Counted from the first letter of the stretch, positions 13,500 to 26,165 are shown. The stretch: DNA of 64,000 nt from Neodiprion pinetum (GCF_021155775.2 NC_060232.1:9927257-9991256), one strand, 5' to 3'. Numbers and translations are program-made. Notes: generated from the sequence alone by a model not told the origin.

Positions 13500-16400
13500 A
13501 CGTGGTGCAAAGCGCGATGCGATTCAACGTGGAATTCGATAGAAACGTTGATCAGAAGTTACGGGCCGTGTACCTATACATTACCGGCGGTATATAGAGG
13601 GTTGTATAATACGTGCAGGGGCGGGGGATCGCAGGGTGTGTTACGGTACAAGAAGAACGAACACCGCAGCGCTCGCTCGCAGTGAGGCGTAATGCCAAAT
13701 TCTGATTACACCAACAGATTAGAGAGCTTTGGCGTTCTATATTGGACCGGGGGCTTAGACGAGGCCGCGTAACTTGCGCCAGCGCCGAGCTGGTTGAAGC
13801 GAATGCCTTAGGTGAGAAAACGGTCATAAATCACACTAAAGAACAGTGCCGGTGTCGGCCAGATGGGGCTGAACTTGCCTGCGGCGGTTGCGCTCATTTT
13901 ACACCCTTCTATTTCGGCCGGACATTTTTATGTAACGAATTATCGCCCCGGGAGGGAGCTGAGACTTGAAAATTGTTCGCCGGCACGCGAAATCTTAGCA
14001 ATTTGCATCGGTATACGACACTCGTTGTTCCTTTCTACCATTCGTTATCCTTGATATGAGAGGGTAATTATTTAAGCTGGCGTTGATCTCGTGGTTATAA
14101 AAGTGCTTTGCGGAATAGATCGTTTGAGAGTCGTCACGGAGCTTAACGATGATTGAATTAACCAAGCCTAAATCGTGGTAATCGTACCGATAACTTTATG
14201 CACCTAGATGTATTCTAGGCGTATTTTGCCGGGTATTAATTGCGACCACATGAAAATTTGAACGAAATGAAAGGGCCTAGCGGGGTTTGCCTGTGAAATA
14301 TGCCTTTCAGCCGAATTGGAATTGCTTTACGCCGAACTTTCCCTTTCCGTAAGAAACCAACTTTGACCAAATATCAACTCTCTACCTTTACTTGTACACT
14401 GGAAATTGACGGGGGCGTGATTTCTCAGTTTTATTCGATTTCCACGTAACGTTGACTTCGGAAATTATGAACAAATTGGAGTTTTGAAATTTTTTCGGAT
14501 TTTTTTACTGTAAAATCGTCCTGTTGAAAATGTCGATGTGTAACATTATTATTCTTATTTGGAGATTGAGTTTCGAAATATTTATAGATTGTTTTCCATT
14601 ACCTCGCAATATTTATATAACAATGATGGAAAATTGTTTAAATGTTGAACTGCTCCGTATATTCTCGATTTAAAACACGTATAGAAAAACTAAATAAAAA
14701 ACAATCGATCACCGTACAATTATGCACCGTATCAGTCATTTACTCAACCTCCTTTGTTGTCGGCAGCTTCTACTTTCCCCCAAGCGAGACCAATACTTTG
14801 TCGTGTTTGTGAAATATTTGCGAGTTGAGAAATGATTTACAAGGTATACAATACTTTTTCCTTCTTGCGCGAATCCAGTGGAGCTTCCTCTTCCCCGATT
14901 CAACTCAATAAACTTGAGAAACTCTCGAAGCGATACCGGGAACATTTCTGTTAACAAGCATGAGTGAAGCGGGTGGATTCCCTGACACGCGAGAGCCATT
15001 CGACCATGCTTGCGGATGGGGGTGCAGGTGATTCAGTCAATGTATACCCCAAGCCTCGTCGTGCGATGATGCGAGGAAAAATCATGATCACAGTAAAAAC
15101 ATCCAACACCTATATGGAATATGTTCGGCCAGGTCGTTAGGGTTTCTCACTGCACAATTTTTATAAGCGACTCTCTTTGCTTACTTGTTTTCAATTACAC
15201 GTATATTTTATCTGTGGTCAGGATTTTCCAATGAAATTCTCTACCGTTAACTTTAAAGATCGGTTTACCTTATTCGGTTCACAAAAATAATTTACGGAAA
15301 GTCTAACTGATGCATATACGATCTTGTAGCATGTTACATTTGTGGATAACACAAAGCTGCTACGACTTTTTTATTTTTAAAAATCATTAAAAATATTCGC
15401 CGTTATCTTGACTTGTTAGACATTTATTAAAAACTGGCGAGAAACACGTGAAAAATAAATTAATCGTGCAAATAAATTACTCATCGGACTATACATTGCG
15501 AATTTTATACGAACAACAAAAGTTTGCACTTGATAGACGTGTGCAAGTGGTGTAAGATTGGATTCATAGCGGTGAAGAAACTATCGTCGAGCTCAAGCTG
15601 CTGTGCGTTCGCTTTGTCATCGTGAAATCTATTCCAAGCCAAGGAAATGACGCGGAAAGAATGAAACATGCGTTATCAGGAGAACATTTTACCCACTGGT
15701 TCTAGATTGTATATGTTACGTACTTGGTACGGTATATCGATTACCGACGACGCATAGAGTCTTGGACGTTGGCCGCCGGTCTCGTTTTAATTACCTATTT
15801 GTTTTTCTTCATTTTTTCAGGTTTAGAAAAGTTGGCACATAAAGACGGAGGGAATAAAAGCTGATGCGTCAATAGCTGCCATAACGATGGGCGATGAATA
15901 AACGGTAGAGATGGCACTGACGGTTGGGTGACTCATGTTTGTCGTGCCGATTAGAGATAATCAAGTTCCTTGGGTGCTTCGCAAGTTGAAAGAAGAAGTA
16001 ATCGCTCGTTTAACAAAGCCTTTAATTTGCAGCCGCAGCGCAGAGAATTGCTCGCTACCGTAATAAGATTTTGCGAGTTGCTGTAAGCCATTGGGTGGTT
16101 GTATCAAAATAGGTTTATTGATTCCCTGTACTTCAAACAATCGAAAAGGATTTAAAGGGGTTATCAATCACTGTTAATTTTTCCGTTTTTCTCATTAATG
16201 TACTAAACTTGTAAAAAATTTTAGTTTGCACGATTAGCTCTTCATCTTAGGCTCAACGGAGAGTTCGAGAATTTACGATTCTTTTTACAAATATTACGCG
16301 CTTGCACTTTTGATACAAATCTGTACGAAATTTTAACCCATTGTTTTTTTCATGTTGAAAATCATGCTACAGAATTGTACAATTGGGTAAAATTGGCTGA

Positions 16401-18410
16401 TTTTTCAGCTATTACGGGTAGTCGGAACTAAGCGAGCTTAAGATATTCGAGACAGACGTGAGACGCTAAGATTTTCTTGTTAAATAAGAAATAGGCAAAG
16501 TTCCTACGGACCTCAGCAAATTGCGTCAAGTTAAATACGACCGAATTTAGTGTTGTAATTTAACTCCGAACAGCAGTGCCCAGCGACGCTGGTTGAGTGA
16601 GTAATGCTGAACGATAAAAGATAATGAAAGGGCACCAATTAAGAACAAGTTGGGGAATCGAGCGAGATAATCAGCGACAAAGGCTGAATGCTCCGTTAAT
16701 CGCGTAAGAAAGAGGTCCGAAAAAGGGAAGGCCGTTTTATTTCCACCCTTGATCATGCCCTCTGGCTCATGTCAGACACGAAGATACTCGAATCGATTTG
16801 AGTGTTCGCTCGAACTTCCAAGTCTAGATTATACTCCACTCCAACTATGTTCAGACTCAATAATTCATAACTAAATTGCTACCGATTCTAGAATTATAAA
16901 CCATCATGAAACTTTGCAGTGCTTGGAAAATATTATTTAAGGTCTGCGAGTAAAAAATTCATTTTTCCAATACCTGCTTGGAAAGTTTGTTCTTCGAAGC
17001 CTGTGAGGCGTGCGTAAAGTATGCCATATTTCTAAACAGGGCTGTTGAACAATGTTTGCGCATGCGCGTAACTGAACTGCTCAATTTTATGCACTAGGGT
17101 TTTCTCTGAGTTGTTCAATATACAAATTGAGTTGTTTAATGTGAATTTCGAATGAACTTTTTTTGTATATTCTACATAAATATAAACGGAACCACTGAAA
17201 CTTGACAGTCTTCTCTGAAAGGCCTTGGATTACGATGAAATTTTCTTTTCATATTAATCTGAAAACGCTGCCCTATCGATTGATCCAATTTGATACTAGG
17301 CCCCGATTAGAAAAAAGTGTTAACGTGCGAGTGGCATTGTGATGCTTTTCACGATAAACCATGTCAAATTTCTCTGAAACTGGGTAGGGTTCCCACTAGA
17401 ATTCCAGCAACTCCTGATGATTGATCAGAAACCCGAAAACCTAATCCGAAAAATTTCTGGGAAGTATGCATTTCCTGAGAAAGTTTTAAAGTTTAAAGAA
17501 AAAGCTGTACTTCATAACGTAAAATTGGATTCTTTCTTTTCCAATTATGACTTTGCTACTTTATGAAAGTTTTGTTTCCTGCGTAATTATCTTCACCAAA
17601 TTTCGTTTACTTCATTACTCGTAGATTATTTCATATCGGTGTAACATGACAGCAGTATTTCAAAAATGCTTGCAGTATTGTTCGTAAGTATGGATTTTGA
17701 TTCGTTTGATGCTGTATCTGACAAATTTTCGTTTCGTTCTGAACACTGAAGTTTATAGAACCCTTACACATATATGTATGCATAAAAGAGTAAAGTAACT
17801 TTCATTTTTCAAGACGAAACGAATATGTATATATATATATCTTCTTGCAATGGCTATAAATTGAAACTTTATTTTTACACTTACTCAACAACGAAGTTCA
17901 ACTTTTATAACGAGCCGCAATAAATTATACCCCCGTTCAGCTCCGTACGCACGCTATTTCGTGTTATGGTCCGCCATTTGGTTTCAGTAAGACTTATTTT
18001 TGTACGAAAAGAGTATTGCTGTTATTCTGTCTGCGAGTAACTTTTTTCATTGCGACGCGTAGGTACACAAGCAGGACCCACCTACACCCCCACCTATGCC
18101 CTGCAGCCTCGACTTGAATATTTTACGAGCTTTATCAGCTATAGTGCTCGACCGGTGTCTGAGAAGGCTGTCAAATACCTAGATCACCAAAATCCTAACT
18201 ACTGTCACATCAACTCATCACGGAAATGCAATTAACATCCAATAAGACCCGGGATCAAACAACGAAAATGGTTTGCTACAATGTTATCGCAAGTGGTGCC
18301 AGAGCAAATCCAATCGGGGCCTTAACAATTTTTGGGCCTACCCGAACAAATGCCCGCAAGCGAACTACGTGTGTGCGTATTCCGCACGCTGGTACACCGT
18401 AATCTCGGTA
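13500..18410. other. Non-coding stretch upstream of the main gene
   Basis: GC-rich to about 14000, then AT-rich. No coding frame is supported on either strand. A strong polypyrimidine-CAG acceptor-like site ends at 15820 on +, but no plausible donor follows. The last few hundred bases may include promoter-proximal regulatory DNA of the gene beginning near 18.7 kb, but no specific site can be named. Confidence 0.55.
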
Positions 18411-18713
18411 AATTGTGGTGGTAAGGAGAGAAGACCGTGTTATAGGTACATTGCATAGAGTAAAGTTTGTAGCGCTTGGCGGCAGTCGAAGTCGGTTGGC
18501 TGGTGGGGAGCATTTGAAACGCGCCGATGTGGAGGTGGCGGTGGCAGTGCCATGGTGGGGGTGGCTTCATACCCGGGGCAGAGAGACGGTGTCGGCGCGC
18601 GCGACTCTCCCAACCTCAGTGTTGTTCGGGACGCCATTGCGCAAGGTCGTTTCGCGGAGGTTTCAAAGCGTTCGGCATCCTCGACAGTCACTGGGTCGGT
18701 CCTCGACCTGGTC

Positions 18714-18747
18714 TCAGTCTGGTTCTTGATCCTCACCGCTATAGACG
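18714..18747 (+). promoter_or_regulatory. Inr + DPE core promoter, inferred TSS 18716
   Basis: TCAGTC at 18714-18719 matches the arthropod initiator TCAKTY with +1 at A18716. AGACG at 18743-18747 then falls exactly at +28 to +32 and matches the downstream promoter element RGWYV. No TATA box lies at -30, as expected for a DPE-type promoter. It lies 471 bases upstream of the ATG of the long ORF on the same strand. The match is direct; its use as the start site is inference. Confidence 0.5.
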
Positions 18748-19186
18748 GGATCTAACAAAATCCGAAATTGCACCTTGTGAATCGCGAGACGAAAGAAGAG
18801 AGAGAGAGAGGCAGAGGCGCCGCCGAAAGCTCGACGATTGAATCGGTGAAAACGAGGTGGAACCAGATTCTCGTTGACCCAGTTAAATAGAGCGCAGTAA
18901 ATCCCGCGGCCGGAATGAACCATTTGTGGTTTATAATATTTGACGAATAAAATGGGATAAGCGAAGATCTTGCATGAAATGAGCGCCATGTAACTTGGGC
19001 TCATCTTGAATCTTATCGCGATTCCATTTGCAACTTATTTCGTTTCTTTTTTTTTTTTTTTATAAATCATTTACCGGTGTTAAAATCCGGGCGTTATGAA
19101 GACCGTTGGTGTGAGTTAAAGTGGTGTTTTCGCGCGTTTAATATCACGGCGTAATCATAGATTGGCACGGTAATCTTGAGGGTAAG
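18716..19186 (+). other. Probable 5' UTR with several short uORFs
   Basis: This leader links the inferred start site to the long ORF. It includes upstream ATGs that each terminate quickly: 18915-18950 (12 codons with stop), 18952-18960 (ATG-GGA-TAA), 18974-18982, 18979-18993 and 19096-19119. A 15-T run lies at 19047-19061. An in-frame TAA at 19139-19141 closes the main frame upstream, so the coding region begins after it. If the leader is not spliced, the uORFs would be expected to lower or regulate translation of the main ORF. Confidence 0.45.
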
Positions 19187-19493
19187 ATGAGCCCGACCTC
19201 CCAGGGCGCCCTGGAGGTGGAACGTTACATCGGAAGCTGTTTGATATCGTCTAGTGCTCGACCTGCCCTTCACAAGAGTGTCAAGAAGCAGCAGGAACAA
19301 ATTTGTCGAGGCAAACCTCGCTACTCCCAACAAACATTCGGCTCATCAAACCCCACCGATCAGTCTCAGGTCCAGTATTCTCCCCAGGGTGGCTGGACCG
19401 GCACTCCCCTCATATCTATGACAACTTCTCCCCGGAGGAATAACCACCGCTTGTCACCCACCCTCCCCCAACAACAACAACAACAACAGCACC

Positions 19494-19587
<94 letters not shown>

Positions 19588-21139
19588 GCAGCAGCAGCAA
19601 CAACAGCAGCAGCAGCAACAATTAATCAGCGAGACTGACCAAGGAAACCCGCATCAACGAAACCCACTTTCACGACTCGCTATTCATACTCAAGGGGCCC
19701 CGCTAATTTTGTCGGGTCGATTCAACGCCTGGGGAAAATTACACAACGGTAACGTTGGGACAATTAATAATAACAACGGCAACAACAACAACAGCAACAA
19801 CAACAACAACAACAGCAGCAATAACAACAACAACTGCAGCAGCAACAACAACGTCGCAGGGAGCAACACGAATTTTGGGAACGGATCGCGATGCGCACCG
19901 CCGCGTTTTCAGCGTAGCGGAGACCCGTTGAAGAAGGCGGGTAATTTGAGTCAAGGGTCATCTGGTAAGGAGATGAACGGAGGAAACGTGGCGAATATAG
20001 ACTCGCTGAGTATCGCGAGCGACGAGAGTTCGGGATCGAACAATTCGGAGAACAGTTTGCCGAGGATAATAAAGCCGAGGAAGCGTAGAAAGAAGGATCG
20101 GAAACCACCGAACGTGACGACGGAGATTTCGAAATCCGAGGAGCTCCCAGTTGGGGGCGTCTCCGAGACGTCTAGCATAGTCACGCTCAAGCCCTACGTG
20201 CCCGTCTGCTACGAGAGATTCGAATCCCACCGGACGCCGCCGCCTGGTGGTAATCGTCGGCCGCCGTCGAGCAGAGAAAGTTGCTCTTCCGGGCGGCCCC
20301 ATTCGAATCAGGAGATCGTTGACACGAGGCAACGATACCACCGGCACCACGTCAAGGTTCTCGACAACAACCGAAACGTCCTCGCCGTCCCGTCCGGCCG
20401 CGTTCAGCAACTCGGCGGCGAGGCGAGGTTCTACAGGAACACGGGTCACCAGTTCGTCCACGTGGTTGACGGGGTCAACGAGGTTACGGGGTGCAAGGAG
20501 GGTGTCTTTGACGGGCCGGGATCGTGCCAGTGCCGCTACTGCGATCCCTCGGGTCTGATCTGGGACGTCGACCAGAACGGATACTCGCCGTACTTGACGC
20601 CGCCGCCGCCGACAGACTACAACAGTCCTCACTTCTCCTCCGTGCCGTTGTTCTTGTCGCAGGGGATCAACGGGCAGGTGGAAAAAGCGCACGAGTATCC
20701 CGAGGAGTCGGCTTCGATATCGACGTTCTACCACGAGCGAGAGAACGCCGCGTTGAGGAGAAGCTGGAGCGATCCGACAAGTTTCTTCAGCGACGAGATA
20801 ACCCCAAATCGAAGTGTCGGGGTCATCGGTGACAGGGCACCTCCTGCTGAGACGAGTCGGACGAAACACGCGACCTCTTGGAGGGGCTGGAGCACCGGGA
20901 ACGCCGCTCCGTCTCCCGGGACGTCCCAGGGACTCGAGGTGTCGACTGAGATTGTGACCTCGCTGAATGGTCATCGCGATATCGAGATCAAGTTCTACTC
21001 CTCGTCTCCCCCTACGGCTGTCCCCGATGACTGCAAATCAGGGTTCACCTTCCCGGACGAGGATCTGAGCGACATTTGGAGCTACCACGAGTCCAAGCTG
21101 CAGCAGGACTTCCGCACGCTCCTACAGGCCGAGGAGTGA
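19187..21139 (+). CDS. 650-aa low-complexity, probably nuclear protein of unknown family
   Basis: This uninterrupted ORF is the one secure gene. The start has A at -3 and an in-frame stop 48 bases upstream, so no upstream exon is needed. Layout: residues 1-94 Ser/Pro/Gln-rich; 95-145 polyglutamine (50 Q with one His at 102); about 194-236 polyasparagine with Ser, Gly and Cys; 273-290 acidic Ser-rich; 296-306 a basic KPRKRRKKDRK cluster resembling a nuclear localisation signal; 335-345 KPYVPVCYERF; 447-452 CQCRYC followed by DPSGLIWDVDQNG; 472-475 Pro run; 525-530 RSWSDP, which fits a mode-1 14-3-3 site; 598-650 an acidic/aromatic C-terminus ending DFRTLLQAEE. No signal peptide or membrane segment is visible. 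Non-repeat parts have high GC at third positions, unlike the flanks. The blocks at 294-345, 445-470 and 598-650 look constrained, as in a regulatory or adaptor protein, but I do not recognise the family and assign no function. Confidence 0.92.
19469..19621 (+). repeat. CAA/CAG (opa-type) repeat encoding polyQ
   Basis: 51 codons, all glutamine except one CAC (His 102). Nearly all are pure CAA for most of the length; CAG interruptions sit at the 5' edge before the CAC and in the last dozen codons. Long pure CAA runs are prone to slippage, so length is probably polymorphic between individuals. Confidence 0.97.
19766..19895 (+). repeat. AAC/AAT repeat encoding polyN
   Basis: An imperfect AAC-rich trinucleotide tract inside the long ORF, encoding Asn runs broken by Ser, Gly and Cys (residues about 194-236). 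Together with the polyQ tract upstream it makes roughly the first third of the protein low complexity. Confidence 0.9.
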
Positions 21140-24100
21140 GTGATCAGTGGTGGACTCAGTTAGTGAGTGATGATCGTGATCGAAGCGATTGACGAGAGTT
21201 TTTTGCCTCGTGCAAGCCCGTCGCCGTTCGGGTGAACCACAAAAAGTTCGTTGCGTCGTTTTATCACCGTGTCCGAACTGTCCTATCGCGTTATCGTCTA
21301 CGTCGCGCGATTACGACGTCGGGCGATGATTGAAATGAATAATCCACAAAACGACTGCGGGAACGTAAAAGCGGGAGAAAACAAAAAAGAAAAAGTTGAG
21401 GCGCGGAGAAAGAGAGAGAGACGGAACTCGTAACGGTGCGAGTACGTGAGCTGATTACAAACGAGTCACGTATCTCGTTTACGTCGAGTACCTACCTGCC
21501 AGTCTGCCTACGTACTCCCTGATTACGTACACCGGGACGAAGAAGAGTGTGCGATAGTAACGTAACGTATGCACGATACCGTAAATAGCAAAGTGCGACG
21601 AGCTATACTATCCTCTAGCTTACGATCCTCCTCATTGTTGTTTTTCATGCTGAAACAGCAACGTGTGTGAGATTACCGACCCAATGAGCCCCACTGCTTG
21701 TGTGCACTGACTATAAGCCGGCAGCATATGTATCCACCTCTTCAGGTCGGTCGGTCAGTCAGTCGTTGAAGAAGCGGAGGCGAGAGATGGAAGTGAAGGG
21801 AAAGGAAAGGAAACGAGTCCCACTTGTCGTGCTAATGACCGATGTGTCAGCCACGTCGCGAGATGCGATATGCAGGCATGGAATCACTCATTATTTTTCT
21901 TAGCAAGGAGATGAGAGACAAAAAAAGAGAAAACAATGAACGTCTAATTTACAGAATAGACCAGGACAAAGAACTTGTTCTCGTCACTTACTCCGAATTG
22001 TATTGGATTCGGTTGCTTCCCAAACGACCGTCCATAGAACAAGTATTTGCCTGTGTACCGCATTCGGAGTCTCCAATATCATGCGGTGATGATCAATGGG
22101 ACACCTTTACGCACCGCGCGATCGGAAGGGAAGAAGATGGAAAGCGGCTTTTCTGGGAACGTAACCCGTACGTGCCGTGCTTGTGTAAATTGCGAGTTGA
22201 AATTTTATTTCAGTGCGTGTATTACGTTTAGTTGAGAACAAAGAGAAATTACGGATAATGCATCCGTTATTCGGGACGTATCAACACCTCTTGATACTAA
22301 CTAAGTGATCTCGTTGATCGTTCGACAATGTCTATATGTGCATAAAAGAAAGGAAAAAAAAATGTCGAATAACTAGAAGATAAAACGCTAACGAAACATT
22401 ATGTAGATCTGTATATGTATGCTGTGTGATTGCGCGTGAGTATGTCTCTGTCTGTCTGCCTCTGTGTGCAAGGGTGGGAGGGCTTGTGAGGAACAAGGGG
22501 GCAGAGGGGTCGACGCGGTGTTTGGGTAAGGATAATGGTTTTACGTGTGGGTTATAAATGGGTTTGCCTTCGTTCACGGCGAAAGGACTTGTGGAAACGC
22601 CGGAGGAAGCCATCTCGTCGACTAACTTGCTGTATCGTAGAAACTGAGAACGACCCTGTTCCAGCTTTGCTCGGTGTTACCCAACTTTCAAGCCTTCCGC
22701 ATGTGTCATTGATCCGCCTATTCTCACCGCTCCTTAATTCTGCGCCACGATTGCGATTATTTTTTCATTCATAATCTATTTCTCGTCGTTTCCACGAATA
22801 CAGTCTTGAGCGAATGTATCCACGTTTAAGACCGTATCCAGCAATCTCTGGGAAACCGAACGAAATTTCATCTCGCGTCGTTGATCTTGTCGTTATAGGG
22901 AGTTTCTCTCTTTTCTTACCATCACCGCCCCTCGATCGAAACCCACCGATCTCTTGTTACGCTATTTATTCCAGTTCATTAATTCTTATAGCGTCATTGA
23001 CATTTTTATAAGCCGATGGTCTTTTTGGTTGCGTCTTTACGCCACTGAACGCTACCCTGGAGTCCTGTTGCGTTTCATTCGCTTCATATTCTTCGATCTG
23101 AACCATTTCTCATTTTTTGGTTGTTGGTGAAGTATTCACTCTATCCTGCAATCCCAACAACATCTGCTATCGTACCAGCGTATCTCGAGGCGAACAACAT
23201 GTCACGGGTGAAACGACGACGTTTCCTAAAACGAGCCAAGCAACGAGCCATTCGTCACAAGTTACAGTAACAGAATATGTGAATTTTGAACTTATTACAT
23301 GAAATCCAAATTGATACTCTCGTACGCTTCGCGCCCTGATTTGTATCCAAATTGTTCACCTCGTTCGCAGTGACCCGTGCTCTGTACTAAATCTGTGCGC
23401 TACTTACTTCATAGACGAATAATTGAATCACCCGTTCGGTCGATTTCCACCCCGGCATAATTATCCGCCACACCACCTCTCGGTTGGAATCGGATTTCAT
23501 CGGCCTGCAATCACGACCACATATCGCTCCTAGTCTAAACTGTACCGCTAATTAACGTCATTTACGGACCGAGTCTGCAGCATCAAGTTGATTGTGTATT
23601 GCGGATAACAAGTATTTATTTAGCGCATAACGTACGCGAGTGTGGATTTAGCGTTGGTGCGAATGTGTCGCGAATGAACTCCTGCGGATCAACATAGCTT
23701 TTGCATACGAATGCATGTACGAACTTCGTTATGTAACAAGGTTTGAGATTGGATTATCAAAAAGGTGCGGAAGAACGTGTTGCTTGAATTCTCGGCAATT
23801 TGTGAACAGCGACTGTGGATGTAGTGGATGTAAAGCGTCAGGCTATATCCATTTACGTGTACGTGTGTGGCAATGAGTGAAATATTTGAACCGGTATGTG
23901 TTAAGGAATGTCGAAATAGCGTAAATCGTAAAAATTTGTGTATAGAGAAGACATGTGTCTGCAATCTCTATATCTCTATTCGTTGTACCGAAAATCATGT
24001 TACTAACGTTAAGCATGTATAGAGGTTAAGTGAAATATGTATATGTACGGACAGCGATGCCCGTTTATGAATTCATATATTTATTAGAATATACGTGTGT

Positions 24101-24910
24101 GTTTATATAGGGTAGATTCATTTCCCGTATGTTGAATAATTCCACCAACGCAATGATCGCATTTTTAACTTGGCCTTGGATCTCATTTATCAGCTCGGGC
24201 GAGAGTGACGAGAGAATTTTCTTTCAAACCTGGAACATTTTGTCCAATCGATACCGCGGAATGAATACTTCAAGCTGCTCTCGTCCCAGTTATTATTATG
24301 TATTATATATTTGCTAAGAGAGGCCTGGGCGTCTGCTTCAAAATACGGATAATCCTTTCGAAAACTCAGCTACCTCCGCTGATATCAATCCTTATTTCGT
24401 GCGTCGGACAGTCACTTTTATATTTTTCACTTCCCATTCATATATTGTACCTCATGCTTCTGAATAAGTGAGCTCACGTAACGTCTGCACTTTCACTCTC
24501 TTTGGTTAAGTATACGATGTCTTCTCTGAAGCGAAACCTCGCGCTGGCCGATGCGATGGTGTAGCAAAATACGATTATGGTAACTGGAGTTTTGAAGCGG
24601 AAAGTCTGGGGCTCGACGAGTCACGTAGTAACGGACCCCGGACGAATTCGGACTGCGACGTTGAACACCCGACTTCGACGATGGTCCAACAATGCCAATT
24701 TGTATCTGCGATCTAGAAACACGCGTTCCACGTTTTGTCACGTACTCTCGCGACCGAGAGAGAGAGAGATAGACTGCCACCTGCTGTTGGTGAAATTATT
24801 CGTTACTGTTTTACATTCGTGTTTTCTACTTACTTTACCGTCTAGATCCTTCTCTCAGCCAGTATAAAATGAAATACACTGAAATAAAGAAAAGATAAAT
24901 CTATACAACT
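21140..24910 (+). other. Probable long 3' UTR of the 650-aa gene
   Basis: No other supported coding frame lies in this stretch. The first canonical AATAAA after the stop codon is at 24883-24888, so the simplest model is a 3.7-kb 3' UTR. The segment contains GT-rich and TGTATATG motifs (about 22400 and 24030) of the kind bound by RNA-binding proteins, though none matches the full Pumilio consensus. An alternative is an earlier poly(A) site using a variant hexamer, with intergenic DNA after it. Confidence 0.45.
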
Positions 24911-24915
24911 TCAAC
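24883..24915 (+). terminator. Candidate poly(A) signal and cleavage region
   Basis: AATAAA at 24883-24888 in an A-rich context is followed after 30 bases by a T-rich downstream element (GGGCTTTTTTC). It is the only AATAAA between the stop codon at 21139 and here. Confidence 0.45.
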
Positions 24916-26121
24916 GGGCTTTTTTCATATGCGTTTCTTTATTAACCTGTCTTTACCCATTCCACACGAATACCTATCATAAACGATTCATCCAACTTTG
25001 CCTCGAAGTGATTTAATTTATCAGCATCAAGCTCAACGTTACCTTGGCTCCGATCAAACGTCGCACCATAAACTGATTGAGTAGTCAGTATGTTTTTAAA
25101 TTTTCAGATAACACTGACAACCTAACCTGTACTTTACTAATGCCTCTGCGGTAATTAAGGACTATTTGAATACTTTTACACAGCCATAGCTGTGCTTAGA
25201 TTTGAATATTGAGTCTATGTTACAAAATATCGTTCTTTCCATAATATTGAAAATGATCTTTGGTAACTTACAGCAACATTTTTTTTTTTTTTCCTTTCTT
25301 GCAACCAGATATAAATTTAACACGATGCGAAAAGATCAACGAAATAAGTTGGGAACATATTTTAAACCAGAAGGCAAATAGGAGTTACGAAGAAGTTTAC
25401 TTGAAACTTTCAGTCATAAAGTAGCCGTTAAATCATCTACTTCTTTATGTTAGTCGGGATATTGGGCTCAATAAATTGGCTCGATTATGCTGACCTGATT
25501 ACTAAATTGGAAAGCAGTGCAATAATACTTATATGCACCCGATGTTCATTCCCTTTCGTTTATTACCTGGCCATTTTGTTTTAAAATCACCATATTTACA
25601 GAATTTCAAAATTTACAGCTGGTACTGTGAAATTCGGCACCGTTGCGTTGAAATCGAGACTGGCTTGCCGTTACAAACATTTTTACGTAATCAATTAGTG
25701 AGTTTGTATTTTTAGTCAGTGAAAAATAATAATTATGTATGTATCCATATCAGATTGTTCAGCTTTACGAAACTGCAGGGGTATTAGTAGTATGATCAAT
25801 ACATGCATAAATTTTACTTGAACTGATTTTAAGCGTTGCATGTGAAAGTTGCGCGTGTGTTGGTGCAGGCGGTGACCACGTGGCTTGGTAAAGCCGATTT
25901 CAAGAGAGATTTACGGTATAAACAACATTTGCAGATCAAACTCGTGTTTACTTCCATCATTTGATCCAATAAAATCATAGAACCTTAATTTAACTTGAAA
26001 ACTGAGTAAAACGCGCTGTGTATTTTGTATATTCTCTTGTGATGTCAGGTTGTTGATCTGTTACTTGTACCCGTATATTGCAGTAATGCAACCTGCAGGC
26101 TAACGAGCCCTGCCGATTAGT

Positions 26122-26165
26122 GTATCAAACGATGATAACTGTGTAAGTAGAGCCTCGTTTGATAC
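26122..26165. repeat. Perfect 11-bp inverted repeat (hairpin)
   Basis: GTATCAAACGA (26122-26132) and TCGTTTGATAC (26155-26165) are exact reverse complements around a 22-base loop. The stem is shorter than in a typical microRNA precursor, so its role is unknown. Confidence 0.7.

Noticed and set aside
7262..14102. TATA-like motifs (7262, 9394, 14094)
   Set aside because: No initiator at the right spacing and no coding frame downstream; expected in AT-rich DNA.
18415..18841. Two overlapping ~104-codon plus-strand frames just upstream of the main gene
   Set aside because: They overlap each other in different frames, span the inferred start site and leader, and show only low-complexity Arg/Gly sequence.
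19739..20108. Minus-strand frames encoding Val- and Cys-rich runs
   Set aside because: They are the complement of the AAC/AAT repeat (GTT, TTG and TGT runs) and have no independent support.
19958..20974. 338-codon open frame antisense to the main gene
   Set aside because: It lies wholly opposite the GC3-rich coding part of the 650-aa ORF. Such antisense frames are expected from that codon composition; it is Arg-rich with no domain.
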